A DNA stretch of 64,000 nt from an uncultured Erythrobacter sp. (GCF_947497915.1 NZ_CANMIJ010000001.1:845501-909500), one strand, 5' to 3'. Positions 36,243 through 45,721 are shown, numbered from the stretch's first letter. Numbers and translations are program-made. The notes: generated by a model from the sequence alone, not told the origin.

Positions 36243-37217
36243 ATGGCTACCCATCGCACAAAGATGCTCATCATCGGCTCAGGCCCGGCTGGTTACAGCG
36301 CCGCGATCTATGCCGCGCGCGCCATGCTTGAGCCGATCGTGGTGCAAGGCCTCCAGCCAGGCGGTCAGTTGACCATCACCACCGACGTCGAAAACTATCC
36401 CGGCTACCGTGAAGTGGTGCAGGGGCCGTGGCTGATGGAAGAGATGAAAGCGCAGGCAGAGCATGTCGGCACGCGCATGATGTGGGACACGATTGTCTCG
36501 GTCGATCTTGAAAACGGTCCTCCATACACAGCGATCGGCGATAGCGGCGATGAGTATATCGGCGATACGCTGGTGATTTGCACCGGAGCGCAGGCCAAAT
36601 GGTTGGGCGCACCAGGCGAACAGGAATTGGGCGGCAAAGGCGTATCGGCCTGCGCGACCTGCGACGGGTTCTTCTATCGCGGTAAGAAAGTCGCTGTGAT
36701 CGGCGGCGGCAACACTGCCGTTGAAGAGGCGCTGTACCTTACCAACCATTCCGACGACGTGACGTTGATCCACCGCCGCGATGAACTGCGTGCCGAGAAA
36801 ATCCTGCAAGACCGCGTGTTCAAAAGCCCCAAGATTTCGACGCTTTGGAACAAACAGGTGAAGAGCTTTGAAGCGGGTGAAAGCGGTGCGCTTGATCACC
36901 TTGTGCTCGAAGATACCCAAACGGGCGAAACATCCACGTTGCAAGTGGATGGCGCGTTTGTTGCAATCGGACACGCACCCGCGACCGAGCTGTTCAAAGG
37001 CAAGTTACCAATGGACGCAAGCGGATATCTAGACGTGGAGCCGGGCACGCCTAAGACGGAAATTCCCGGCGTGTTTGCTGCTGGCGACGTGACAGACCAC
37101 GTTTATCGTCAGGCGGTTACTGCCGCGGGCATGGGCTGCATGGCGGCGCTCGACGGAGAACGCTTCCTCGCTGCGCAGGAAGATGCAGCTGAGACGGTTA
37201 CCGAAGCGGCGGAGTAA
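36243..37217 (+). CDS. trxB: Thioredoxin-disulfide reductase
   Basis: 324 residues. FAD-binding IIGSGPAGYSAAIYAARA at the N-terminus, redox pair ACATCDGFF (CATC) near 135-140, NADPH site VIGGGNTAVEEAL, and FAD motif GVFAAGDVTD. It keeps thioredoxin reduced. Its 3' end overlaps a GC-rich hairpin shared with the convergent MAPEG gene. Confidence 0.96.
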   Translation: MATHRTKMLIIGSGPAGYSAAIYAARAMLEPIVVQGLQPGGQLTITTDVENYPGYREVVQGPWLMEEMKAQAEHVGTRMMWDTIVSVDLENGPPYTAIGDSGDEYIGDTLVICTGAQAKWLGAPGEQELGGKGVSACATCDGFFYRGKKVAVIGGGNTAVEEALYLTNHSDDVTLIHRRDELRAEKILQDRVFKSPKISTLWNKQVKSFEAGESGALDHLVLEDTQTGETSTLQVDGAFVAIGHAPATELFKGKLPMDASGYLDVEPGTPKTEIPGVFAAGDVTDHVYRQAVTAAGMGCMAALDGERFLAAQEDAAETVTEAAE

Positions 37218-37230
37218 TCCTCCGCCGCTT
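37204..37230. terminator. Bidirectional terminator-like hairpin at the trxB end
   Basis: AAGCGGCGGA (37204-37213) pairs perfectly with TCCGCCGCTT (37221-37230) around a 7-base loop containing the trxB stop. T tracts are short; it separates trxB from the convergent MAPEG gene. Confidence 0.6.
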
Positions 37231-37241
37231 TCGGCCCCTAA

Positions 37242-37688
37242 TCAAATATGAAGGTCGAACACCACGATGCTCGCGTGGAATATCAGCGCGATCAGAACTA
37301 GGCTCGACAATGCGAACAGTACAAACCGCACGATGACCCTGTTGGCCGTGACTTGAACGAGGCTGTGCGTGACGCGCAGACCGGTGTAGATCCACGCCAG
37401 AAACGCGTTCATACCGCCGCCCTGATCGAGCAGGGCGAGGGCCATCACGACCGCATAAAACACCGTAGGTTGTTCGTGCAAGTGGTTGTAATTATCGGCT
37501 TTCCAGCTGACTTTCTCTGGCAATTTAGCACGCAAACTGGCCCCGGTTGAGCCGATCAGTTTTGCCGGAGCCTCAATGTCAGGCGCTTTATTCATCGCCG
37601 GAATTCGGGTCGCATACATCCACGCCCACATGATCATAGTCCAGATCATCAGCGCGACGGCGGGTTGCAGAATATCAAGTCCGTTCAT
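37242..37688 (-). CDS. MAPEG-family membrane protein
   Basis: 148 residues with four predicted transmembrane segments. The conserved NHLHEQPTVFYAVVMALAL (about 80-100) is a MAPEG hallmark; the family includes glutathione-dependent eicosanoid enzymes, but bacterial members mostly lack known substrates. It follows another MAPEG gene 18 bases upstream, likely in one operon. Confidence 0.85.
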   Translation of the reverse strand: MNGLDILQPAVALMIWTMIMWAWMYATRIPAMNKAPDIEAPAKLIGSTGASLRAKLPEKVSWKADNYNHLHEQPTVFYAVVMALALLDQGGGMNAFLAWIYTGLRVTHSLVQVTANRVIVRFVLFALSSLVLIALIFHASIVVFDLHI

Positions 37689-37706
37689 GGGTGAATTCCG
37701 TTCGTT

Positions 37707-38159
37707 TTATTGAGGCAGCGCGGATGGGTCCGCGAAAACAGTGATCATCAGCAATCGGATCGTGAGGGCGATCAAAGCGATGGTGCTAAGCAGGAACAGG
37801 ACAAACCGAGGCGCTACCTTGTTGACCAAGATTTGCCAGAGAGAATGGACGATACGCAGTCCGACATAGGCCCATGCGAGCATAACATCTGTGCCCGTCG
37901 GACCAAGCACCGTGATCATCAGGACAACCGCATAAAACAGCGTGGGCTGTTCGTGCAGATGTGTGTGATTGTGCGCAGGCCAATTGGCTTTGTCGGGCAA
38001 TACCCCTTCGAGGTCTTGCCCGCGCGATCCCTCTTTGCCTTTCAGGCTAGAAGTGTCGGCCTTTGAAATCGATCCAAACCGCGGCGGAATGATCCAGAAC
38101 AAAACGATAAGTGTCCAAAGCACCAAGACGGCGGCTGGCGCGAGCATTTGAGCTTGCAT
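37707..38159 (-). CDS. MAPEG-family membrane protein, paralogue of its neighbour
   Basis: 150 residues from the ATG at 38159 (MQAQMLAPAAVLVLW). Same four-segment layout and NHTHLHEQPTLFYAVVLMI motif as the next gene, so the pair arose by tandem duplication and may form a mixed trimer, as MAPEG proteins are trimeric. Function unknown. Confidence 0.85.
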   Translation of the reverse strand: MQAQMLAPAAVLVLWTLIVLFWIIPPRFGSISKADTSSLKGKEGSRGQDLEGVLPDKANWPAHNHTHLHEQPTLFYAVVLMITVLGPTGTDVMLAWAYVGLRIVHSLWQILVNKVAPRFVLFLLSTIALIALTIRLLMITVFADPSALPQ

Positions 38160-38236
38160 TGAAATGGTCCCTCCCTTTGGCCCCTCTTCTCTTTTTTCTG
38201 ACAACACCCCTGCGAAAGGCGAGTCACATTGTCAAA

Positions 38237-39184
38237 TTAGGCGGCGATAGTTTCCGCAAAGCGGGCCGGATCGGCATTCCCGCCTGTAATCATGATGACA
38301 GTATCTTCGTCGACTGAAACTTTGCCTGAAAGTGCAGCGGCCAGAGCGGCGGCTCCGCCCGGCTCCACGACCATGCGAAGGTTGGCGTAGGCCCAGCGCT
38401 GGGCATCGCGCACTTCATCGTCTGTGACGCTTACGCCGGGTTCGGCGCGGCCCAGAAGCATGTCGAGGTTTAGCTGTTTAGTGACATCGGGTTGCAGCGC
38501 GTCGCAGATTGTCTTTCGCGGTGTTTCGGACACGCGCACCAGCTTGCCCGTTCTCATTGCCTGTCCAACCATATCCCAGCCTTCTGGCTCGACAATGTTG
38601 ATCGCGGCATCCGGGCAGGCGAGGCTAAGACCAACGGCAAGTCCGCCGCCGCCGCAGCACGCGATCAGCCGGCTCGGCGAACGGCCCAATTGCTCCGCCG
38701 CTTCAAGGCCAGCTGTGCCTTGTCCCTCCATCACCCAAGGATCGCCGAATGCGTGCACCAGAGTGCCGCCGCGCTCTTCGATCAACTTGGCCGCGACAGC
38801 ATCGCGGTCTTCGCCGGGGCGCTCATACAGAACCACTTCTGCGCCGAGCGCCTTTGTGTTGGCAAGCTTCACCTTGGGAGCATCGCGCGGCATTACGATG
38901 GTGGCTTTCAGGCCCAATCGCTTTGCAGCCCATGCCACACCTTGCGCGTGGTTACCGCTGGATACGGCAACGGCGTGATCGCTTTCCAGATTGCTCAAGC
39001 GCCACCATGCGCCTCTGATCTTGAACGCGCCAATCGGTTGCAGGTTCTCGCACTTCACATAAGCCCGCACGCCGCCAATTTCGACCGGCAAAAGCGGTGT
39101 TGGCGCCAGCGGGATCGATTGAATGCTTTTCAGCGCCTGTGCGACACCATCGGCAGTGGGTTTTCTCATATCATCTTGGATCAT
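38237..39184 (-). CDS. PLP-dependent threonine/serine dehydratase-like enzyme
   Basis: 315 residues, fold type II. PLP lysine in GAFKIRGAWW, SSGNHAQGVAWAAKRLG, and phosphate-binding CCGGGGLAVG. There is no regulatory ACT domain, as in catabolic threonine dehydratases and serine racemases; the substrate (L-Thr, L-Ser or hydroxyaspartate) is undecided. A second Met at codon 6 could be the start. Divergent from the polyamine gene at 39247. Confidence 0.88.
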   Translation of the reverse strand: MIQDDMRKPTADGVAQALKSIQSIPLAPTPLLPVEIGGVRAYVKCENLQPIGAFKIRGAWWRLSNLESDHAVAVSSGNHAQGVAWAAKRLGLKATIVMPRDAPKVKLANTKALGAEVVLYERPGEDRDAVAAKLIEERGGTLVHAFGDPWVMEGQGTAGLEAAEQLGRSPSRLIACCGGGGLAVGLSLACPDAAINIVEPEGWDMVGQAMRTGKLVRVSETPRKTICDALQPDVTKQLNLDMLLGRAEPGVSVTDDEVRDAQRWAYANLRMVVEPGGAAALAAALSGKVSVDEDTVIMITGGNADPARFAETIAA

Positions 39185-39246
39185 TTGTCCGTCTTAGCGC
39201 ATTGGACTAGTGAGCGCGCAAGAATCGAATTTGAAAGGTAGTGATA

Positions 39247-40458
39247 ATGTCGACAGTTATGGTGATCGGAGCAGGCGGGGTCAGCTCAGTCTGCGTCCAC
39301 AAAATGGCGATGAACGCAGAGATTTTTCCGGAAATCCACCTCGCCAGCCGTACCAAGTCAAAGTGCGATGCCATTGCGGAAAGCGTAAAGATCCGCACTG
39401 GCCAGAATGTCGCGACTTACGAGATCGACGCCGAGGAAGTTCCGGCGATGGTCAACCTGATCAAGAAAGTCGGCGCGAACCTCGTGGTGAACCTCGCTCT
39501 GCCTTATCAGGATCTGCCGATCATGGATGCGTGTCTGGAGGCTGGCGTTCACTATCTGGACACGGCCAACTATGAGCCGAAGGACGAAGCCAAGTTCGAA
39601 TATCACTGGCAGTGGGCGTATCACGACCGTTTCAAAGACGCGCGCCTGATGGCGCTGCTCGGCAGCGGTTTTGACCCCGGCGTGACCAGCGTTTTCACAA
39701 TGTGGCTTAAGAAGCACAAGTTGAAGACGATCCGCACGCTCGACATTCTCGACTGCAATGGCGGCGACCATGGCCAAGCATTTGCGACTAACTTCAATCC
39801 GGAAATCAACATCCGCGAAGTGACTGCGCCTGCGCGGCATTGGGAAAACGGCGATTGGGTGGAAACGCCCGCGATGCAAGTTTCGACACCGTTTGATTTT
39901 GAAAAGGTCGGCACGCGCCAAGCCTATTTGATGTATCACGAAGAGCTGGAGAGCCTTTCGAAATTCAATCCTGAAATCGAACGCGCGCGGTTCTGGATGA
40001 CGTTTGGTGATGAGTATATCAAACACCTCACCGTGCTGCAGAATGTCGGCATGACTGGGATCGATCCGATCATGTATCAGGGTAAGGAAATCATCCCGCT
40101 GCAATTCCTCGCGGCCGTGCTGCCCAAGCCGGAGAGTCTGGGTGAGACGACCAAAGGCAACACGAATATCGGCTGCATCGCGACGGGAGAGGCGCTGGAC
40201 GGTTCAGGCGAGAAGACTTTCTACATCAACAATATCTGCTCGCACGAGGCCGCCTACGAAGAGACAGGCAATCAAGCTGTTTCTTATACGACCGGCGTGC
40301 CCGCGATGATCGGTAGTGCGATGATGGTGACCGGGAAATGGTCAGGTGAGGGCGTGTTTAATATGGAAGAAATGGACCCTGACCCGTTTATGGAGATGCT
40401 GAATGAGCACGGCCTGTCGTGGCAGGTGAAGGAGCTGGACGGGCCGGTTACTTTTTAA
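39247..40458 (+). CDS. Carboxynorspermidine dehydrogenase-type (saccharopine dehydrogenase family)
   Basis: 403 residues from the ATG at 39247; a GTG two codons earlier is in frame. Rossmann motif VMVIGAGGVSSVCVHKMA, then LDTANYEP and LLGSGFDPGVTSVFTMW, as in carboxy(nor)spermidine dehydrogenases. These condense a diamine with aspartate semialdehyde. The decarboxylase partner lies at 41243, with an unrelated gene in between. The product, spermidine or norspermidine, depends on the diamine; with an ornithine decarboxylase nearby, carboxyspermidine is the likely intermediate. Confidence 0.9.
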   Translation: MSTVMVIGAGGVSSVCVHKMAMNAEIFPEIHLASRTKSKCDAIAESVKIRTGQNVATYEIDAEEVPAMVNLIKKVGANLVVNLALPYQDLPIMDACLEAGVHYLDTANYEPKDEAKFEYHWQWAYHDRFKDARLMALLGSGFDPGVTSVFTMWLKKHKLKTIRTLDILDCNGGDHGQAFATNFNPEINIREVTAPARHWENGDWVETPAMQVSTPFDFEKVGTRQAYLMYHEELESLSKFNPEIERARFWMTFGDEYIKHLTVLQNVGMTGIDPIMYQGKEIIPLQFLAAVLPKPESLGETTKGNTNIGCIATGEALDGSGEKTFYINNICSHEAAYEETGNQAVSYTTGVPAMIGSAMMVTGKWSGEGVFNMEEMDPDPFMEMLNEHGLSWQVKELDGPVTF

Positions 40459-40499
40459 CCTTCTTCTCCTAAAATGATCGATCAATCAGGGGGATAGAG

Positions 40500-41243
40500 A
40501 TGGTTTGGGGAATGCCGCAGCCGCCACTCGGTGGAAAATTCGGGCCATATAATGACTTCGAAGGACCGGTAGACAATTTCGGAGATGGGTGGCGCCACCG
40601 GATGGTAAAACATTGGGTCTCGCAATCGGACGCCGAGCGGCAGCGGCTGCAAAGTTATCTCTCGGATGAAGAGGTGAGCTATCCCTACACTGTAACCAAA
40701 AAGTTCACCGAAGAATGGGGCAAGATTCCTCTTGGCGAGCGCTTCACCGTTACGCCGCTCGAGCCGCATGAACCTTTCGAGTTCATCACGCTTGAGAAAT
40801 CCTTTTCAGAACTGGCATCAATCATCAATCTGAGCAGTGGCATCTGGGCAGTCGATGCGGCAGTGAAGGACATATTCGAACGCTTCGAACCTGGCATTCA
40901 CAATTATCATGAGATTGAAATTCGGATGCCGCGCAGTAAGATCTATTCGGGGCGCTTCTACGTGTTGATTGTTCAGCAATGGATCGATGGATTTGCGCCA
41001 GAAAAAAGCGATGCTTCGAAATTCCGAACGTATAACTCCAACGGGCTGACTTGGTATGGTATCCACGGCGAGGCTGGCGTGATCCGAAATCTTGCTTTGC
41101 GCAATGGCGCGATCGAGCATGCTCATGTTTGGCGCGACCCTGCTTTCGCTGGAAAGATACTTTGCCTTTCTGACACAATTCGTGCGGAGCTGGATTCGGC
41201 CGGTTTATTGCTTCCCAAGCATTGGAAAATGAAAGTCGTCTGA
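40500..41243 (+). CDS. Imm11/DUF1629-like immunity-type protein
   Basis: 247 residues, no signal peptide. The C-terminal half (FEPGIHNYHEIEI, then GRFYVLIVQQWIDGF) resembles the Imm11/DUF1629 group of polymorphic-toxin immunity proteins. No toxin gene is adjacent. It is wedged between two enzymes of one polyamine pathway, overlapping the decarboxylase start by one base, so it is co-transcribed with them. Family call by eye; function in this place unknown. Confidence 0.6.
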   Translation: MVWGMPQPPLGGKFGPYNDFEGPVDNFGDGWRHRMVKHWVSQSDAERQRLQSYLSDEEVSYPYTVTKKFTEEWGKIPLGERFTVTPLEPHEPFEFITLEKSFSELASIINLSSGIWAVDAAVKDIFERFEPGIHNYHEIEIRMPRSKIYSGRFYVLIVQQWIDGFAPEKSDASKFRTYNSNGLTWYGIHGEAGVIRNLALRNGAIEHAHVWRDPAFAGKILCLSDTIRAELDSAGLLLPKHWKMKVV

Positions 41244-42436
41244 TGGAAACCAAAGCTGGTGATCCGGGCGCGTTCGCCCATTTTGACCTTTCGCGGGTCG
41301 AGAGCCCCGCATTTGTTGTGGATGCGGCGAAGATCCGTGCGAACTGCCAAATTCTCGCAGGGATACGCGATGAAGCCGCGAGCGATGGCGGTTCGATCAA
41401 GGTGTTTGCCGCGCTCAAAGCGTTTTCCATGTGGTCCACCGCGCATATCCTTGGCGAGTATCTCGACGGAGTATCGACTAGCGGACTGTGGGAAGCACGG
41501 CTGGCGTCCGAGTTTTATGATGGTGAGATTGCGACCTATTCTGCGGCGTTCAAACCGGAGGAACTGGAAGAGATTTGCCGCCTATCCGAGCATGTGATTT
41601 TCAACTCGCCCGCTCAGATGAAGCGCGCGGCCTTGATCCTCGATCATGCGGCGACGACCGGCGGCGATGTCTCTGTGGGGCTGCGTATCAACCCTATGGT
41701 CGCGACCGGCGAAGTGCCGAAATACGATCCCAGCGCGCCAGGTTCGCGGCTCGGCTTTCCGCTCGATCAACTGACCGAGGAAGCGATGGAAGGTGTGGAG
41801 GGCATCCATTTCCACAATCTGTGCGAGCAAACTTTTGAGCCACTTCGCCAGACGTGGGACCGTGTGTTTGACGCAATCGAGCCGTGGTTTGGTCAGCTTA
41901 AATGGATCAATATGGGGGGCGGGCACCACATCACGCGCGCCGATTATGAGCGCGACGAGCTGACAGAATTCCTGCGTGATGCCGCCGCTGATACGGGCGC
42001 TGAGATCATTATCGAGCCGGGCGAGGCGATCGCACTGGATGCGGGCATTTTGGTCGGCACGTTGCTCGACACAGGCTTTAATGAAGTGCCCATCGGTATC
42101 AGCGATATCTCTGCCACGTGCCACATGCCCGATGTGCTCGAGGCGCCGTATCGCCCTGCCATGCTGGGTGAGCTTTCGAATGAAGACAGCATTCCGATCC
42201 GGCTGGGCGGGCCGTCATGCCTCGCTGGTGATGTGATCGGCGATTACAAATTGCCAGTTCCCGCCGAAGCAGGTGCGCGTTTCGCGTTTTTGGATCAGGC
42301 GCATTATTCGATGGTGAAAACCAACACGTTTAACGGCGTGCAGTTGCCCAGCATCTGGCTGTGGGACAGTGAAACCGATGCGCTCGAATGCGTGAAGCGC
42401 TTTGAATACGAGGATTTTCGTGACCGGTTGAGTTAG
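41243..42436 (+). CDS. nspC: Carboxynorspermidine/carboxyspermidine decarboxylase
   Basis: 397 residues from the ATG at 41243, sharing a base with the preceding stop (TGATG). Fold type III PLP enzyme: PLP lysine in FAALKAFSMWS, IHFHNLCEQ, INMGGGHHIT and EPGEAIALDAGILVG. It decarboxylates the product of the dehydrogenase at 39247 to (nor)spermidine. It ends with a 4-base overlap with the convergent DUF3137 gene. Confidence 0.93.
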   Translation: METKAGDPGAFAHFDLSRVESPAFVVDAAKIRANCQILAGIRDEAASDGGSIKVFAALKAFSMWSTAHILGEYLDGVSTSGLWEARLASEFYDGEIATYSAAFKPEELEEICRLSEHVIFNSPAQMKRAALILDHAATTGGDVSVGLRINPMVATGEVPKYDPSAPGSRLGFPLDQLTEEAMEGVEGIHFHNLCEQTFEPLRQTWDRVFDAIEPWFGQLKWINMGGGHHITRADYERDELTEFLRDAAADTGAEIIIEPGEAIALDAGILVGTLLDTGFNEVPIGISDISATCHMPDVLEAPYRPAMLGELSNEDSIPIRLGGPSCLAGDVIGDYKLPVPAEAGARFAFLDQAHYSMVKTNTFNGVQLPSIWLWDSETDALECVKRFEYEDFRDRLS

Positions 42437-43446
42437 CGGCGGACGCTGCGGCGTTTCCGGCCAAAGCCTTCATTGGTCGGTTCATGGGCCTTGCCCAGCA
42501 CCCGTCCACGTTCATTCTGATTGATCGCAAGAGCGAGACCGGCCAGCGCTTCGAATTGCTTTGCGGCCTCGCTCACGCGGGCTTCATCGCCAGCGGAATC
42601 GAGCGATCCGCTTTCAAACAAGTCCTGGCTTTCAACCGCGATTACGAGTGATCCGCGTGTGAATAGTGCGCGCACAGCATCGCCCTGAAACGCCTTTTCA
42701 ACGGCAATCAGGTGCTCAACATAGGAGGGGTGAGCCAGAACACGCGCTTCGACCTGATCGTCGCTCCACAATTCAAATACGTCGTCAAAAGCAGGGTGCA
42801 CCTGATCGACGATATCAAGCCGGTGCCCGCGAAATTTCACATTGTCTTTGCGCCCGCCAAGCCCGAACCATTTCTTGTGCTTACCCGCGCGCTGCAAAAG
42901 GGTGGTGGAATGAAACGGACGACCAAATTCCATTGCGATGATTGCACCGCGAAAAACGGTGACCCAGCGCCGGTTCTTGTTCGACCCTCGGCGTTCTTCC
43001 AAATGCGCTTCGTACAGTTCGAAACCGTGCCCTTCGATGTCGCCAAACCAGCGATCTTCAAAGTCGGAACGGTCATAGTCAGGGACAAGGCCATAAGTCC
43101 GGCACGCTTCAAATTCGCCGCCGGGCTCCAGATCATGGGCGTATTGCACGCCCAAACTTTGCGCGATCGCGGAATTGATCCCGATCTTGATCGCCTTTTT
43201 GGCGTTGGCAATCGGTTGATATCCCCATGCAGAAACGCCCGCTATCGCCATAATGCTAATCATAACACTGAGGCCGCCACCAAAGAACGGGCCGAACCAT
43301 AGGAACGCCAGAACCGGCATCAAACCGGCCGCGCCCCATGTCCAACGTGAATAGGCCGCTTCCTTGGCCTGCGCACGCATATCGGATTGCTGTCCGAGCC
43401 AGTTTCCCAGCTCGCCTTTCATCAATCCCTGGACATCAGTGCGCAT
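42433..43446 (-). CDS. DUF3137 membrane protein
   Basis: 337 residues from the ATG at 43446 (MRTDVQGLMKGEL); an upstream start at 43530 would run into the promoter region. Two adjacent transmembrane helices (about 40-85), then a large soluble domain (FRGAIIAMEFGRPFHSTTLL) typical of DUF3137. It is divergent from lemA, a recurring pair in bacteria; the role of either is not settled. Confidence 0.85.
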   Translation of the reverse strand: MRTDVQGLMKGELGNWLGQQSDMRAQAKEAAYSRWTWGAAGLMPVLAFLWFGPFFGGGLSVMISIMAIAGVSAWGYQPIANAKKAIKIGINSAIAQSLGVQYAHDLEPGGEFEACRTYGLVPDYDRSDFEDRWFGDIEGHGFELYEAHLEERRGSNKNRRWVTVFRGAIIAMEFGRPFHSTTLLQRAGKHKKWFGLGGRKDNVKFRGHRLDIVDQVHPAFDDVFELWSDDQVEARVLAHPSYVEHLIAVEKAFQGDAVRALFTRGSLVIAVESQDLFESGSLDSAGDEARVSEAAKQFEALAGLALAINQNERGRVLGKAHEPTNEGFGRKRRSVRR

Positions 43447-43531
43447 GATTCGCCGAAATTCCTTGTTAAAGCTGCGATCTTTTAACCAATAGGGGTTAGT
43501 ATATAGTTGCCCGCATAAGGAGGGGTGCACA

Positions 43532-44104
43532 ATGTTTGAGATTCTTGGCCTGTTCTGGACATCTGCGATTGTCGTGATCGTCGTCGGTTTGGTCGTGCTA
43601 GTTATTGGTATTTACAACAATTTGGTCGGGCTTCGTCAGAATGTGCGTCAGGGTGTAGCAGATATCGATGCGCAGCTTCGTTTGCGGCATGATCTCATCC
43701 CCAATCTGGTGGAGACCGTGAAAGGGTATGCCGGACATGAGGCGACGACGCTGGAAAATGTAATTCAGGCGCGAAACGCGGCATCAAAGGGCAATCCAAC
43801 CTCGGGTGATGAGAAGGGCCTAAAACTGGCTCTAGATAACCTGCTTGCTCTGGGTGAGGATTATCCTGACCTCAAAGCGAACACGAACTTTCAGGAGCTC
43901 CAGACCGAGCTTGCTGATGTCGAGGACAAGCTGGCGGCATCGCGCCGCGCGCTAAACGCAGCGGTTGCGCGCTTTAACTCTGCGCGTGAGGCATTCCCAG
44001 CGATCCTGTTCGCCGGAACACTTGGCTTCAATGAAGCCGACTTCAATCGTCTCGATGACAGCGAAAAAGGCACCGTCGACCAGCGCCCGGCAGTGTCGTT
44101 CTAA
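43532..44104 (+). CDS. lemA: LemA family protein
   Basis: 190 residues. One N-terminal membrane helix (about 7-28), then the LemA helical domain: YNNLVGLRQNVRQGVADID, LRHDLIPNLVETVKGYAGHE and the C-terminal FNSAREAFPAILFAG. AAGGAGGGG ribosome site. Usually linked to envelope stress or proteolysis; biochemical function unknown. Divergent from DUF3137. Confidence 0.92.
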   Translation: MFEILGLFWTSAIVVIVVGLVVLVIGIYNNLVGLRQNVRQGVADIDAQLRLRHDLIPNLVETVKGYAGHEATTLENVIQARNAASKGNPTSGDEKGLKLALDNLLALGEDYPDLKANTNFQELQTELADVEDKLAASRRALNAAVARFNSAREAFPAILFAGTLGFNEADFNRLDDSEKGTVDQRPAVSF

Positions 44105-44240
44105 GCACCGATTCATGAAAATAGCTGCATGGCTCGGCGAGCTATGCAGCTTTTTCGGAACTAAAACCGATATTTCCGTTGGTTAGATGAATGCCGCAAT
44201 GCGGCGACCAACGGAATTTATGACGTGACACGAATTTATT

Positions 44241-44268
44241 TTGCGCATCGGGCGATTGCCCCTATATG
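44241..44268 (+). promoter_or_regulatory. Candidate promoter for the ornithine decarboxylase gene
   Basis: TTGCGC (44241-44246), 16-base spacer, TATATG (44263-44268). Transcription would start near 44275, giving a leader of about 80 bases. Confidence 0.5.
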
Positions 44269-44275
44269 CGCCGCT

Positions 44276-44356
44276 CCGCTGCCCCAAGGGACTGAACCGC
44301 AAGGCAGCCTCAAAACCGTTTGGTTAAACAGCTGAACCTTCTGGGGGTCCCTTGAA
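44276..44356 (+). promoter_or_regulatory. Structured 5' leader of the decarboxylase mRNA, possibly speF-like
   Basis: GCTGCC (44279-44284) can pair with GGCAGC (about 44303-44308); AACC and GGTT form a small hairpin; and AAGGGAC (44286-44292) is perfectly complementary to GTCCCTT (44347-44353), just before the TTG start at 44357. The alternatives overlap, as in a switching leader. A speF RNA motif is known before ornithine decarboxylase genes in alphaproteobacteria; identity with it is not shown. Confidence 0.35.
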
Positions 44357-45562
44357 TTGCACACTTACCCTGACGCCAAGACCGTAGCCCGGGCATTTCA
44401 GCCCGACGAGCCGGTTATCCTCAATCGTCCGCATGCGGCCAAGCGCGCCGCGGAGTATTTTGTTGGGAAGTTTCCTGGCAAGGTTCTCTACGCGGTAAAA
44501 GCCAATCCTGCGCCTGATTTGATCGAGGTTTTGTGGGAAGGCGGCGTGACGCATTACGACGTCGCCTCGATTGCTGAGGTGCGTCTGGTGCGCGAAGTGC
44601 TGCCTGATGCGACCTTGTGCTTCATGCATCCAATCAAAACGCCCAGCGCCATTCGTGAGGCGTATTTCAAGCACGGCGTAAAGACTTTTAGCCTCGACAG
44701 CACCGAAGAGCTGGAAAAGATTGTTGCGGCGTGCAGCGACCCCGAAACGGGCAAAGCGGCGGCTGATCTGCGGCTGTGCGTGCGTCTGCGCGTGTCATCT
44801 GAATATTCGGAGCTTTCGCTTGCAAGCAAGTTCGGCTGCGATCTGACCGAGTTGTCTGAATTGTTGCAACTCGCGCGCCAGCACTGCGACTGGCTTGGCG
44901 TATGTTTCCATGTCGGCAGTCAGGCGATGACGCCGTTCGCTTTTGTCCAAGCACTCGACCGGACGCGCGCTGCCATTGCAGAGGCTTCCGTCGTAATCGA
45001 CATGATCGACGTGGGCGGCGGGTTCCCGAGCATTTATCCGGGAATGGAGCCGCCACCGCTCGAAGATTATTTCGCGATCATTCATCAGCATTTTTACGCA
45101 CTGCCAATCGCCTACAATGCGGAATTGTGGTGTGAGCCGGGGAGGGCGCTTTCCGCTGAATACAGCTCAATGATCGTAAAGGTCGAAAAACGTCGCGGTT
45201 CGGAATTGTACATCAATGACGGCGCGTATGGCGCACTATACGATGCTGCTCATGTCGCTTGGCGCTTCCCCGTCAACGCGCTTGAGGAAGATCTGCGCGA
45301 CGGGTTGGAGGATTTCGCATTTTACGGCCCGACCTGCGACGATGCGGACTATATGGCTGGGCCGTTCCCGCTGCCTGCTGATATCCAGGCGGGCGATTAC
45401 ATCGAGATCGGGATGCTGGGCGCATATGGCGCGGCGATGAAAACCGGATTTAACGGGTTTGGCGATGCGGAATGCGTCGTTGTGACCGACGAACCAATGC
45501 TGAGCCTGTTCAACGGCACCCGAGTGCGCGAACCGAGCGATAACGTGGTGAGTTTGCGGTAG
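44357..45562 (+). CDS. Ornithine/lysine decarboxylase, fold type III
   Basis: 401 residues. PLP lysine in LYAVKANPAPDLIEVL, HVGSQAMTP, DVGGGFPSIYPG, EPGRALSAEY and the substrate loop FYGPTCDDADYM (Cys). It makes putrescine from ornithine (or cadaverine from lysine), feeding the (nor)spermidine enzymes upstream. The only in-frame initiator near the conserved N-terminus (HTYPDAKTVARAF) is TTG at 44357, preceded by GGGGG and a complementary leader. Confidence 0.92.
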   Translation: MHTYPDAKTVARAFQPDEPVILNRPHAAKRAAEYFVGKFPGKVLYAVKANPAPDLIEVLWEGGVTHYDVASIAEVRLVREVLPDATLCFMHPIKTPSAIREAYFKHGVKTFSLDSTEELEKIVAACSDPETGKAAADLRLCVRLRVSSEYSELSLASKFGCDLTELSELLQLARQHCDWLGVCFHVGSQAMTPFAFVQALDRTRAAIAEASVVIDMIDVGGGFPSIYPGMEPPPLEDYFAIIHQHFYALPIAYNAELWCEPGRALSAEYSSMIVKVEKRRGSELYINDGAYGALYDAAHVAWRFPVNALEEDLRDGLEDFAFYGPTCDDADYMAGPFPLPADIQAGDYIEIGMLGAYGAAMKTGFNGFGDAECVVVTDEPMLSLFNGTRVREPSDNVVSLR

Positions 45563-45721
45563 CGGACTCTTTTTCAACGTTTCGTCGGAGAGTGGTTTTG
45601 ATAGTCTGGTCACCAACAATGATACTGTTCGCCGCCGATCCAATTGCGGTTAGATAACGGGCTTTTGGGGCAATTTGCATTAGTTAGAAATGCGGCGCTT
45701 ATTGCTCGATCGCCAGCTCTT

